Shown here: in pieces, positions 1-6,823 of the stretch
Layout: each line of letters opens with the position of its first letter
Position numbering within the stretch: position 1 is the first letter of the stretch
Assembly: GCA_031404355.1 (NCBI GenBank)
Contig: JANNHK010000477.1
Span: 1-23,245 of the forward strand
Direction of reading: 5' to 3'
Length of the DNA: 23,245 bases
Source of the DNA: JANNHK01 sp031404355
GTDB taxonomy: Bacteria > Actinomycetota > Acidimicrobiia > IMCC26256 > PALSA-610
Notes under the pieces: generated by a model
The model's database searches: none
Seen by the model: only the letters and a program-made list of their open reading frames with translations
What the model was told of the DNA's origin: nothing
Made by a program: the position numbers and the translations under genes

Positions 1-1100
1 GTGAGCACGGTGACCGAGAGTGCGCATACGGCGAAGGCGAGGACTTTCGCCCAGGTCTGGTGGCGGACCGACAGGTCGGAGAGCATCGGCGCCACGACCG
101 CAACCGCGAGCGCGCCGCCGGCGAGGAGCTGGGGCATCCGCCGGACCCACCAGATAGCGCGCAGATGTTCCGGGACGACGCCGACGCGCGGCGCGAACTG
201 GAAGCTCTCGCCCCCGGCTTCGGTGTCGCGGCTGACGCGCGCGACGAGCGCGACCACCATGAGGAACAACACGAACTGGACGAGGCCGATCTCGGAAAGG
301 AAGTTGAAGTAGAGGACGCGTTCCCCGATGCCGATCACGACCGCCGCGACCGCGGCCCGCGGGAATGAAACCATGCCGCCGACGAGGGCGGCGGCCATGC
401 CGCGCAACAGGGTTTGCGGCCCGATGAGCACCAGGTCGGTCGACCCCTGTTGCGTCGCGGTGAGGACGATCGCCATCGTCGACAGGAAACCGGCGATCGA
501 CCATACGGCGGTCGACACCAGCTTGGGGCTGATTCCGGTCATCCGGGCGAGGTCGGCATTGGTGGCCGAAGCCCGTACGGCGTCGCCGAATGCGGTGTGA
601 CCGAGCAGCCACCACAGCCCGACGGTGATCACGGGAACGACGATCAACACCAGCAACTGCGCGGCGGACACGTCGACGTCGAGCCCGGGCTGCCACTCGC
701 CCGTAAAGGGCAGCGGGAACTGCGTCTGGAACTTGCCGGTCTTGTAGTCGGGCAACGTGAGCGTGATCGCGTGGAGGAGCTGGGCGACGCCGATCGTGGC
801 GACGAGCACGATCACCCGCGGCGCCCGGGCGAGCCGGCGGATGACGACGAGCTCGATGACGGAACCGGTGAGCGTTCCGACCACGAGCGCCGCGACGAGC
901 GAGGGCCAATAGGGCCAGCCCTGCTTGGCGGCCATCACGCCGAAGAGCGCGGTCGCGGGGACGCCCATGTTGCCTACCGCGAAGTTGATGACCCGGCTCG
1001 CGCGGTACACGAGCACGATCCCCATCGCGACGAGGGCGCTGATCATGCCGCCCACAAGACCGAGGAACGCGAGGTTCCACGTAGCGATCTGTCCGACCAT
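1..1100 (-). CDS. Fused LivH-LivM branched-chain amino acid-type ABC permease (partial, runs off window)
   Basis: Membrane permease of a Liv (HAAT)-type ABC importer, which moves amino acids or other small organic acids inward. My translation of the minus strand from ATG at 1100 stays open for 366 codons to the window edge, so the 3' end is missing. Residues 1-290 are a whole LivH-like domain with about eight hydrophobic segments, an N-terminal 'YRASRVINFAVGNMG' segment and a cytoplasmic coupling loop near 173-195 (GDAVRASATNADLARMTGI). A soluble linker at about 291-320 is followed by a new hydrophobic start (about 322-366) that resembles the beginning of LivM, so this is probably a LivH-LivM fusion. 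The ATG shares its A with the TGA of the upstream MFS-LivF gene (TGATG), which implies translational coupling. LivG is not in view and may lie beyond the edge or be fused. The family is sure; the substrate is unknown. Confidence 0.85.
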   Translation of the reverse strand, partial: MVGQIATWNLAFLGLVGGMISALVAMGIVLVYRASRVINFAVGNMGVPATALFGVMAAKQGWPYWPSLVAALVVGTLTGSVIELVVIRRLARAPRVIVLVATIGVAQLLHAITLTLPDYKTGKFQTQFPLPFTGEWQPGLDVDVSAAQLLVLIVVPVITVGLWWLLGHTAFGDAVRASATNADLARMTGISPKLVSTAVWSIAGFLSTMAIVLTATQQGSTDLVLIGPQTLLRGMAAALVGGMVSFPRAAVAAVVIGIGERVLYFNFLSEIGLVQFVLFLMVVALVARVSRDTEAGGESFQFAPRVGVVPEHLRAIWWVRRMPQLLAGGALAVAVVAPMLSDLSVRHQTWAKVLAFAVCALSVTVL

Positions 1101-3328
1101 CACCCGCCCTCGGTGCCGAAGAACACCGCGCGCGCGAGGTCGTCGCGTTCGAGTAGATCGGCGGCCGACCCCTCGAAGCGCACTTCGCCCTTCTCGAGGA
1201 AGATGGCCCGGTCGGCGATCGCGAGCGCGACGTTCAGCGACTGCTCGACGATGATCATCGTCTGGCCCCTCGCTTTGAGCTGCTCGACGAGTTCGAGCAG
1301 GCGTTGCACGACGACGGGTGCGAGACCGAGCGACAGTTCGTCGATGAGCAGGATCTCGGGATCGTGGATCAGGACGCGGGCCAGCGCGAGCATCTGCTGC
1401 TGGCCGCCGGAGAGGCTGCTCGCGACCTGTCCGCGCTTCTCGGCGAGGTCGGGGAACAGCTCGAGGACGCGGTCGACGCGTTCGGCCTGTTCGGCGCGCG
1501 CTTTCGTGGCGAGGCGCGCGCTGATTGCGAGGTTCTGTTTGACGGTCAGGCTCGGGAACGTTCCTTTGCCGCCGGGGAGCTGCATGATGCGAAGCTGCCG
1601 GGCGCGTGCTTCGGGCGCGACGTAGGTGATGTTCTGGCCGTTGAGTCGCACCACGCCGCGCTCGGGAATGGCGAGGCCGCTGACGACGCGCAACACGGTC
1701 GATTTTCCGGCGCCGTTCGTGCCGAGGAGCGCGAGCGTTTCACCTTTCCGCACTTCGAGGTTCACGCCGAACAGCACCTGCACCGGTCCGTACGAGAAGT
1801 CGATGTTCGCGAGCTGGAGCACGGGAACCTCGGCCCCCTCGTGCCGCTTGTGGTACTCCTCCTGCTCTTCGAGGAGTTCTTCCACGACCAGCGAGAGGTC
1901 GTGACGGATGAACCGGGCACCATTCATCAACAGCACCCCGCCGATCACGGCCGACGGGATGCCGACGAGAATCACCGTGCCGCGAATGCCGACGATGTCG
2001 GTGAGGAACCCCGAGAGCAACCCGCCGAGGAAGCCGCCGACGAAAAAGATGTACATCGTCGAGTACGCGGTGCCCATGCCGCGCAGCCGGTAGGGGATCA
2101 CCGCCTGCAACACCGGACCGACCATCGCGAACGCGCAGGTCGTGAGCACCGCCGACGGGACGTCGAAGAGAATGAACAAGACCTCGTTCGTCGTCGAGAA
2201 ACGCAGCGGCATGAACAGCGCCGACGGGAGTATCAGCATGCCCACCAACGAAAGTGCCTTGGCGGGGTTCTGCCGGTACACCCGGTCGAAGTAGCTCCCG
2301 AGGATCGGTAGGAACGGGAGTGCGGCAATACCGCTGATACTGAGGATGACCCCGCGCCGCAGCGGGCTTTGCACGTCGATTGTCTCCTCGAGGTACAGCG
2401 ACGCCATCGAACCTTGGCTGAACAGTCCGAAACCGAGCGCACAGAACGCGACGAGCACGGTGCGGATTGTGCGGATCCGTTTCAGGCGTTCGAACGCGGC
2501 CTCCATCGAGATTGGAGCCGGCTGTTCTTCTTCGACGAGTTCGCCGAGCACGTCGAGCTTCTCGAACTGCCCGCGTGGGGGTTCCTTCATGAAGAACGCT
2601 GCGACCGCAACGATGGACACCGGTATGCCGAGAATGATCCACGCCCACCGCCAACCGGCTGCGCCGCCGACCCACACGGCGATGCCGCCGACGAGAACCG
2701 GGCTCGCGAGGCCGAGGCCGTGGCCGACCATGTTGTTGATGGCCGACATTCGGGCGCGTACGCCGATGGGGTAGTTGTCGGCGATGAGCGACTGGTGGAC
2801 CGGAATGGTGTTGGCCTTGGCGATGCCGGTGAAGAACCGCGTCCAGAACAACATGAACGCGCTCACCGCGAGCCCCGACAGGAACACGAAGAAGCCGAAG
2901 AAGATGCTCGACACGCCGACCAGTGGCACCCGCTTCACCCGGTCGGTCAGCCAACCCATCGGTACGGCGCCGAGAACGAAGAACGCGGCCGACGCGGTGC
3001 TGATGAAGATGATCGTGCCGTTGCTGACGCCGAACGTGGCGCGGATCTCGGGTGCGAGAACATTGATCGCTGCACCCTCGAGTTCGTCCAGGGAGTTGAG
3101 GATGGTCAGGACGACGAACATGTACGCGCCGCCGACCTTGAGTCCCTGCTTGAGCGTGATCGGCTCGGAGTTCACACCCGGCAGCAGGTCGTCGGGGAAT
3201 ATCACCTGCTCGCGGGACTGGGCCTGGGCCTCCTCGCGTGCGGCTTCCTCGTCGAGCACGGCCGCGGCCAGCGCGGCGGCCCCCATGGGGGGCTCGCCGC
3301 TGCTCTCGCTCTCGCCGTCCGTCGTCAC
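1100..3328 (-). CDS. MFS transporter fused to a LivF-type ABC ATPase
   Basis: One uninterrupted protein of about 742 aa with two transport modules. Residues about 65-480 form a 12-helix major facilitator domain, with motif A as GWLTDRVKRVP just after the second helix and a polar central loop (KLDVLGELVEEEQ). A charged helix (VVEELLEEQEEYHKRHE) links to a complete ABC ATPase at about 501-742: Walker A GTNGAGKS, signature LSGGQQQ, Walker B ILLIDE followed by LSLGLAP, and VEQ in place of the H-loop, as is usual in LivF. Three GTG starts are possible: 3373, 3334 and 3328. I chose 3328 because GGGGG lies 5 nt upstream and because a good promoter (-10 at 3359-3354) lies inside the longer version. 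ATG at 3286 is another option. The next gene is a LivH-LivM fusion, so the ATPase part probably energises that permease. What the MFS part does, and whether both act together, is unknown. Confidence 0.88.
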   Translation of the reverse strand: MTTDGESESSGEPPMGAAALAAAVLDEEAAREEAQAQSREQVIFPDDLLPGVNSEPITLKQGLKVGGAYMFVVLTILNSLDELEGAAINVLAPEIRATFGVSNGTIIFISTASAAFFVLGAVPMGWLTDRVKRVPLVGVSSIFFGFFVFLSGLAVSAFMLFWTRFFTGIAKANTIPVHQSLIADNYPIGVRARMSAINNMVGHGLGLASPVLVGGIAVWVGGAAGWRWAWIILGIPVSIVAVAAFFMKEPPRGQFEKLDVLGELVEEEQPAPISMEAAFERLKRIRTIRTVLVAFCALGFGLFSQGSMASLYLEETIDVQSPLRRGVILSISGIAALPFLPILGSYFDRVYRQNPAKALSLVGMLILPSALFMPLRFSTTNEVLFILFDVPSAVLTTCAFAMVGPVLQAVIPYRLRGMGTAYSTMYIFFVGGFLGGLLSGFLTDIVGIRGTVILVGIPSAVIGGVLLMNGARFIRHDLSLVVEELLEEQEEYHKRHEGAEVPVLQLANIDFSYGPVQVLFGVNLEVRKGETLALLGTNGAGKSTVLRVVSGLAIPERGVVRLNGQNITYVAPEARARQLRIMQLPGGKGTFPSLTVKQNLAISARLATKARAEQAERVDRVLELFPDLAEKRGQVASSLSGGQQQMLALARVLIHDPEILLIDELSLGLAPVVVQRLLELVEQLKARGQTMIIVEQSLNVALAIADRAIFLEKGEVRFEGSAADLLERDDLARAVFFGTEGG

Positions 3329-3353
3329 CGTCACCCCCGTCCCGGTCGGGCGG

Positions 3354-3382
3354 AGCGTAACCGTCCCTGACACGCGTGTCAG
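3354..3382 (-). promoter_or_regulatory. Promoter of the MFS-LivF / LivHM operon
   Basis: On the minus strand CTGACA (3382-3377) is followed by a 17-nt spacer and TACGCT (3359-3354). This is five of six matches to TTGACA plus the actinobacterial TANNNT form of the -10 box. Transcription would begin near 3347, downstream of the GTG at 3373, which argues that translation starts at 3334, 3328 or later. The -35 box lies inside the palindrome at 3367-3382. Confidence 0.6.
3367..3382. promoter_or_regulatory. 16-bp perfect palindrome, candidate operator for two divergent promoters
   Basis: The sequence CTGACACGCGTGTCAG reads identically on both strands. It contains the minus-strand -35 box (CTGACA) and the plus-strand -35 candidate (GTGTCA, 3376-3381). 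Its length and dyad symmetry fit a homodimeric regulator such as a TetR- or GntR-family protein. No regulator gene is adjacent, so the binder is unknown. Confidence 0.65.
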
Positions 3383-3404
3383 CGTCAGTGCAGGTCGTTA
3401 CGCT
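3376..3404 (+). promoter_or_regulatory. Leaderless promoter of the O-methyltransferase gene
   Basis: GTGTCA (3376-3381), a 17-nt spacer and TACGCT (3399-3404) end 7 nt before the GTG at 3412, so the transcript would start at or next to the start codon. No Shine-Dalgarno sequence is present, which agrees with leaderless translation. The -10 hexamer is identical to that of the divergent transporter promoter. The -35 box is only a four-of-six match. Confidence 0.5.
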
Positions 3405-3411
3405 GCGCGGC

Positions 3412-4071
3412 GTGGACGAACCCAAAGCCTTCTTTCTCACCGCCGACGTGCACCGCTACCTGGTCGAACACGGCACCCCGCCCGACGAAGTCCAACGCGA
3501 CCTCATCGAGGAGACACGCGCGCTCGGACCGGTGTCCGGCATGCAGATCGCGCCCGAGCAGGGTGCATTCATGACGATGCTCGTGCAGGTCATGGGCGCC
3601 AAGCGCGCCGTCGAAGTCGGTACCTTCACCGGGTACTCGTCGCTCTGCATCGCGCGCGGGCTCCCGGCCGAGGGTCACCTGCTGTGTTGCGACGTCTCCG
3701 ACGAGTGGACCAGTGTCGCGCGCAAGTACTGGGAACGGGCCGGTGTCGACGACCGCGTCGAGTTGAAGATCGGACCTGGTGTCGAAACGCTGGCCGCGCT
3801 GCCGCGTGAGGAGAACATCGACTTCGCGTTCATCGACGCCGACAAGCCCAACTATCCGAACTACTACGAAGAGCTCATCGTGCGGTTGCGCCCGAACGGC
3901 GTCATCGGCGTCGACAACGTGCTCTGGGACGGCCGCGTCGTCGACCCAAAGGCCGACGACGACAACACCGAGGCGATCAAGGCCTTCAACGACCTCGTGG
4001 CCGCCGACGACCGAGTCGACGCCGTCATGCTTCCCCTAGCCGACGGCCTCACCCTCCTCCGCAAACGCTGA
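3412..4071 (+). CDS. COMT-like class I SAM-dependent O-methyltransferase
   Basis: Cytosolic, cation-dependent O-methyltransferase of the catechol/caffeoyl-CoA type (Methyltransf_3), 219 aa, the usual length. SAM motif I is VEVGTFTGYS (67-76). The metal and substrate site is visible as FIDADKPNY (Asp142, Asp144) and GVDNVLWDG (Asp168, Asn169), corresponding to the Mg-binding Asp/Asp/Asn set of COMT. The end (ADGLTLLRKR) is typical of the family. I chose GTG at 3412 over GTG at 3376 because the latter falls in the -35 box and palindrome, while 3412 sits 7 nt after a TACGCT box. The gene stands alone on the plus strand, divergent from the transporter fusion and convergent with the aldolase gene. 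Members methylate catechols, phenolics or related secondary products; the substrate here cannot be read from sequence. Confidence 0.9.
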   Translation: MDEPKAFFLTADVHRYLVEHGTPPDEVQRDLIEETRALGPVSGMQIAPEQGAFMTMLVQVMGAKRAVEVGTFTGYSSLCIARGLPAEGHLLCCDVSDEWTSVARKYWERAGVDDRVELKIGPGVETLAALPREENIDFAFIDADKPNYPNYYEELIVRLRPNGVIGVDNVLWDGRVVDPKADDDNTEAIKAFNDLVAADDRVDAVMLPLADGLTLLRKR

Positions 4072-4090
4072 GGGAAGCGACGCATCCCTC
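4070..4090. terminator. Candidate bidirectional terminator hairpin
   Basis: GAGGGA (4070-4075) and TCCCTC (4085-4090) form a perfect 6-bp stem with a 9-nt loop. It fills the whole gap between the convergent methyltransferase and aldolase genes and overlaps the methyltransferase stop. No long U-tract follows on either strand, so efficiency is uncertain. Confidence 0.45.
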
Positions 4091-4747
4091 TTACATGCTG
4101 CGGAGCATCTTGTAGTACGGGGCCATCTTTTCTCTTGTGGAGTCGGGGAGGGGGACGATCTCGCCGAGCTGCTTGGCGCCCCAGATGATCTCGGCCGTCA
4201 GTTCCACCAGGTTGGCGATCTTGAGCGCGTCCTTGGGCGACTTGCCGACGGTCAACAGACCGTGGTTCGCCATCAGCACGGCGGCGCGGACGCCGACCCA
4301 CTTCGACACCTCGTCCGCGAGTTCCTGCGACCCGGTGAACTCGTAACCGGCCACCGGCACGTCGCCGCCGACGAACACCTCGACCTCTTCGATCACACAC
4401 GGGATCGGCGTGCGGGTCAGCGCGAACATCGTGCAGAACTTGGCGTGGCAGTGGATGACGGCGTGCACGTCGTCGTACGCCTTGAGGCACGCCAGGTGGA
4501 GCATCTTCTCGGTGGTCGGCCCGTTCCTTCCTTCGAGGACGTTGGCGTCGAGGTCGGTGACGACCAGATCGTCGAGCGTCATCGTCTCGTACGGCAGCGA
4601 CGACGGTGTGAGCACCACGTTGCCGTCGGGCAGGCGGGCCGAGAAGTTACCGGCGGTGCCGTGCACGAGGTTCGTGCGGAGGCTCTCCTGTGCCACCCAC
4701 AGCAGCTCGGCCTTGATCTCGTCGGCAGTGCCCTTTACGCCACTCAT
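4091..4747 (-). CDS. Class II aldolase/adducin-family protein (fuculose-phosphate aldolase-like)
   Basis: Zinc-dependent aldolase-fold enzyme, 218 aa. Such enzymes split or decarboxylate phosphorylated sugars, as FucA and AraD-type proteins do. The metal site is complete: Glu80 in GPTTEKMLH, His99 and His101 in HCHAKF, and His162 in MANHGL. The N-terminal HGTAGNFSAR and PSSLPYETM segments match the phosphate-binding region of the family. The start is ATG at 4747, which overlaps the TGA of the upstream dehydrogenase by 4 nt (ATGA). The reading frame continues far upstream, but that part is only the antisense shadow of the dehydrogenase gene. Pairing with a D-2-hydroxyacid dehydrogenase suggests catabolism of a sugar acid or aldonate, which is an inference. 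The precise substrate is unknown. Confidence 0.9.
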   Translation of the reverse strand: MSGVKGTADEIKAELLWVAQESLRTNLVHGTAGNFSARLPDGNVVLTPSSLPYETMTLDDLVVTDLDANVLEGRNGPTTEKMLHLACLKAYDDVHAVIHCHAKFCTMFALTRTPIPCVIEEVEVFVGGDVPVAGYEFTGSQELADEVSKWVGVRAAVLMANHGLLTVGKSPKDALKIANLVELTAEIIWGAKQLGEIVPLPDSTREKMAPYYKMLRSM

Positions 4748-5727
4748 GCGTCCAGTACCTCCGGGTTCACGCAGTTCACGGGCTTCTCGCCCGCGAGGAT
4801 GCGGGCGACGTCGTCGGCGATCAGCTTCGAGTGCACCGCCTCGGTGTCGTACGTCGCTCCACCGATGTGGGGAGTGAGCACGACGTTCGTCATGGCCGCG
4901 ATCGGATGACCCTCGGGCAGCCGCTCGCCCTTGAAGTGGTCGAGCCCTGCTCCGGCGAGGTGACCCGACTCGAGCGCCGCGGTCAGCGCCGTCAGCGAGT
5001 GCAGCTGGGCGCGGGCCGAGTTCACGTAGATCGCGCCCTCGGGCATCAGCGCGAACTGCGGCGCGTCCATCATGCGGTCCGTGTCGGGCGACACCGCCGC
5101 GTGCATCGAGACCACGTCGCATTCCGGCAGCATCTCGTCGAGTTCGGTGTGTGTCGCCTCGGGGTTGTACGGGTCGAACGAGAGGACGCGCATGCCGATG
5201 CCTTCGAGCCGCCACTTCGTCGCGCGTCCCACCGCGCCGAGTCCGACGATGCCGGCGGTACGGCCCGCGAGTTGCCACGCGCGGTAGCGCTGGTAGGGGA
5301 TCTTGCCGTCCTTGAACACCTGGTTGGTCCGCACGTCCTCGTCGGCCGGCAGCACCGACCGGTTCACGGCAAACAGCAGGGCCAGCGTCATCTCCGCGAC
5401 TGCGTCGGCGTTGCGGCCCGGTGCCCGCAGCACTGGGATGCCGGCCTTGGTCGCCGCCGGCACGTCGACGTTCGTGGGGTCGCCCCGGCACGCGCCGATA
5501 ACCCGTAGCGGCCGCTCGAACACGGGATCGCTCACGAAGTCGGATTCGATGATGAGGATTTCGGCGCCAAACTCGTCGACCAGCGCCGCGAGCTTCTCGC
5601 CGTCGAGGATGCGCAACGGCACGTGGTCGATCCACGGGTCGACGGTAACGTCGGCAAGGCCCTGCAGCGTCTCGAGCCCCTCACCGCGAAACGGCGCAGT
5701 GACCAGGGCCTTCGGGCGTGCCGCCAA
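4744..5727 (-). CDS. D-isomer-specific 2-hydroxyacid dehydrogenase (phosphoglycerate dehydrogenase-like)
   Basis: NAD(P)-dependent oxidoreductase that interconverts a D-2-hydroxyacid and a 2-oxoacid, 327 aa. The Rossmann motif is IVGLGAVGRA (GLGAVG at 162-167). The catalytic triad is present: Arg239 in NSARAQLH, Glu268 in LDHFKGERLP, and His287 in TPHIGGAT. RAPGRNADAVAEM at about 101-113 is the usual substrate-loop signature. There is no C-terminal ACT domain, so it is not a full-length regulatory SerA. The start is TTG at 5727, supported by a strong Shine-Dalgarno sequence (AGAGGAG about 7 nt upstream). It is the first gene of a two-gene operon with the aldolase (4-nt overlap) and is divergent from the crotonase gene across 148 nt. 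The substrate may be a sugar acid or hydroxyacid. Confidence 0.9.
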   Translation of the reverse strand: MAARPKALVTAPFRGEGLETLQGLADVTVDPWIDHVPLRILDGEKLAALVDEFGAEILIIESDFVSDPVFERPLRVIGACRGDPTNVDVPAATKAGIPVLRAPGRNADAVAEMTLALLFAVNRSVLPADEDVRTNQVFKDGKIPYQRYRAWQLAGRTAGIVGLGAVGRATKWRLEGIGMRVLSFDPYNPEATHTELDEMLPECDVVSMHAAVSPDTDRMMDAPQFALMPEGAIYVNSARAQLHSLTALTAALESGHLAGAGLDHFKGERLPEGHPIAAMTNVVLTPHIGGATYDTEAVHSKLIADDVARILAGEKPVNCVNPEVLDA

Positions 5728-5771
5728 CGATGTCTCCTCTGTGAACCGGGCGCGCCATCCTCGCGCGCAGG

Positions 5772-5785
5772 TGACGCCAACGTCA
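5772..5785. promoter_or_regulatory. Inverted repeat TGACG-N4-CGTCA between divergent genes
   Basis: TGACG (5772-5776) and CGTCA (5781-5785) flank CCAA. The repeat lies in the 148-nt gap between the dehydrogenase and crotonase genes. A possible plus-strand -10 box, TAACTT (5796-5801), follows 10 nt downstream, which would place the repeat on the -35 region. It shares the outer pattern TGAC-N6-GTCA with the palindrome at 3367-3382, although the inner bases differ. The arms are short, so chance is possible. Confidence 0.35.
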
Positions 5786-5875
5786 GGTTCGGGAGTAACT
5801 TTCGGGGGTGGGAAGTGACGAGACGTTGTCTACGCCGAAGGCCACCCCCGGCGACGGAACGGGCGGGAGCTAGCG

Positions 5876-6823
5876 ATGCCGATCCACTATGCGCCGGACG
5901 AGGACCACGTCGTCCTCATCACGATCGACCGGCCCGAGGCCCGTAATGCCTGCGACATGGAGCACTTCAAACTGCTTCGTGAGGCGTGGGAACGGTTCGA
6001 AGCCGACGACGACGCTTGGGTCGCGATCATCACGGGTGTCGGGGAGGCGTTCTTCTCCGGTGCCGACCTGAAGACCTACATCCCCGAGATCACGAAGTTT
6101 CAGAAGCGCATCGCCGAAGAGGGCATCACGGAGGTCGACGGCTACCGCCTCGACGACGGCACCCGCTCCGTGCTGCGCAACTGGCCGCTCTACAAGCCGA
6201 TCATCGCCGCGGTCAACGGCTTCTGTACCGCCGGCGGCATGGAAATGCTCGGCGGCACCGACATCCGCATCGCGTGCCCGGAAGCGAAGTTCGCGGTCAT
6301 GGAACCCAAGCGCGGTCTGTTCGCGGGTGGGGGCACGACGGTCCGGTTGCCGCGCCAGGTTCCGTGGGCACAGGCGATGGAGTTCTTGCTCTGCGCCGAT
6401 CTCATCCCCGCCGAGCGGGCGTACGAGATGGGGCTACTGAACGCGGTCGTGCCGAAGGACCAGCTGCTCGACAAGGCTCGCGAGTACGCCCGGCGCATCA
6501 TCGAGAACGCGCCGCTCGCGGTGCAGGCGACGAAGCAGAGCGCGCTGCTCGGGCTGTACGTCGACGAGGACGCGATCACGCAGCTGCGCCTCGCGGCAAA
6601 GGCGTTGAAAGGCGCGCTCGAAGGCATCGACGCCGACGACCCGACGACGAGCAAGGCCGCGATCGCGACGAGCATCGAAGTGCTCGACGGGCTGGGCAAG
6701 GAGCTGCGCACGGCGTTCGAGAAGGAGTCGCGCATCTCCAGCAAGATCTTCCAGACCGAGGATGCCAAGGAGGGCCCGCGGGCGTTCGCCGAGAAGCGCA
6801 AGCCCAACTGGCAAGCGAAGTGA
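5876..6823 (+). CDS. Enoyl-CoA hydratase/isomerase (crotonase) family protein
   Basis: Crotonase-fold enzyme acting on acyl-CoA thioesters, 315 aa, somewhat longer than the usual 255-270. Oxyanion-hole elements are AFFSGADL (58-65) and GFCTAGGMEM (115-124). Both hydratase-type glutamates appear kept: Glu123 in GGMEML and Glu143 in AVMEPKRGLF. An insert at about 68-95 (PEITKFQKRIAEEG) and a C-terminal tail (about 280-315) add length. The start is ATG at 5876, with GGGAG about 7 nt upstream. The stop overlaps the GTG of the thiolase-like gene by 4 nt (GTGA), so the two are co-translated. A hydratase role in beta-oxidation or branched-acid catabolism is most likely. Isomerase or hydrolase activity cannot be excluded because the fold supports several reactions. 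Confidence 0.9.
   Translation: MPIHYAPDEDHVVLITIDRPEARNACDMEHFKLLREAWERFEADDDAWVAIITGVGEAFFSGADLKTYIPEITKFQKRIAEEGITEVDGYRLDDGTRSVLRNWPLYKPIIAAVNGFCTAGGMEMLGGTDIRIACPEAKFAVMEPKRGLFAGGGTTVRLPRQVPWAQAMEFLLCADLIPAERAYEMGLLNAVVPKDQLLDKAREYARRIIENAPLAVQATKQSALLGLYVDEDAITQLRLAAKALKGALEGIDADDPTTSKAAIATSIEVLDGLGKELRTAFEKESRISSKIFQTEDAKEGPRAFAEKRKPNWQAK

Noticed and set aside
1555..1564. Perfect palindrome GGAACGTTCC
   Set aside because: It lies deep inside the LivF domain coding sequence with no promoter element nearby; a 10-bp palindrome is expected by chance in a window of this size.
3371..3373. GTG at 3373 as the start of the MFS-LivF gene
   Set aside because: It lies inside the 16-bp palindrome and upstream of the -10 box, with no ribosome site; a start at 3328 or 3334 fits better.
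4748..5635. Long upstream extension of the aldolase reading frame
   Set aside because: It lies entirely within the dehydrogenase gene on the same strand in another frame, is Arg-rich with no recognisable motif, and the ATGA overlap gives a clear start at 4747.
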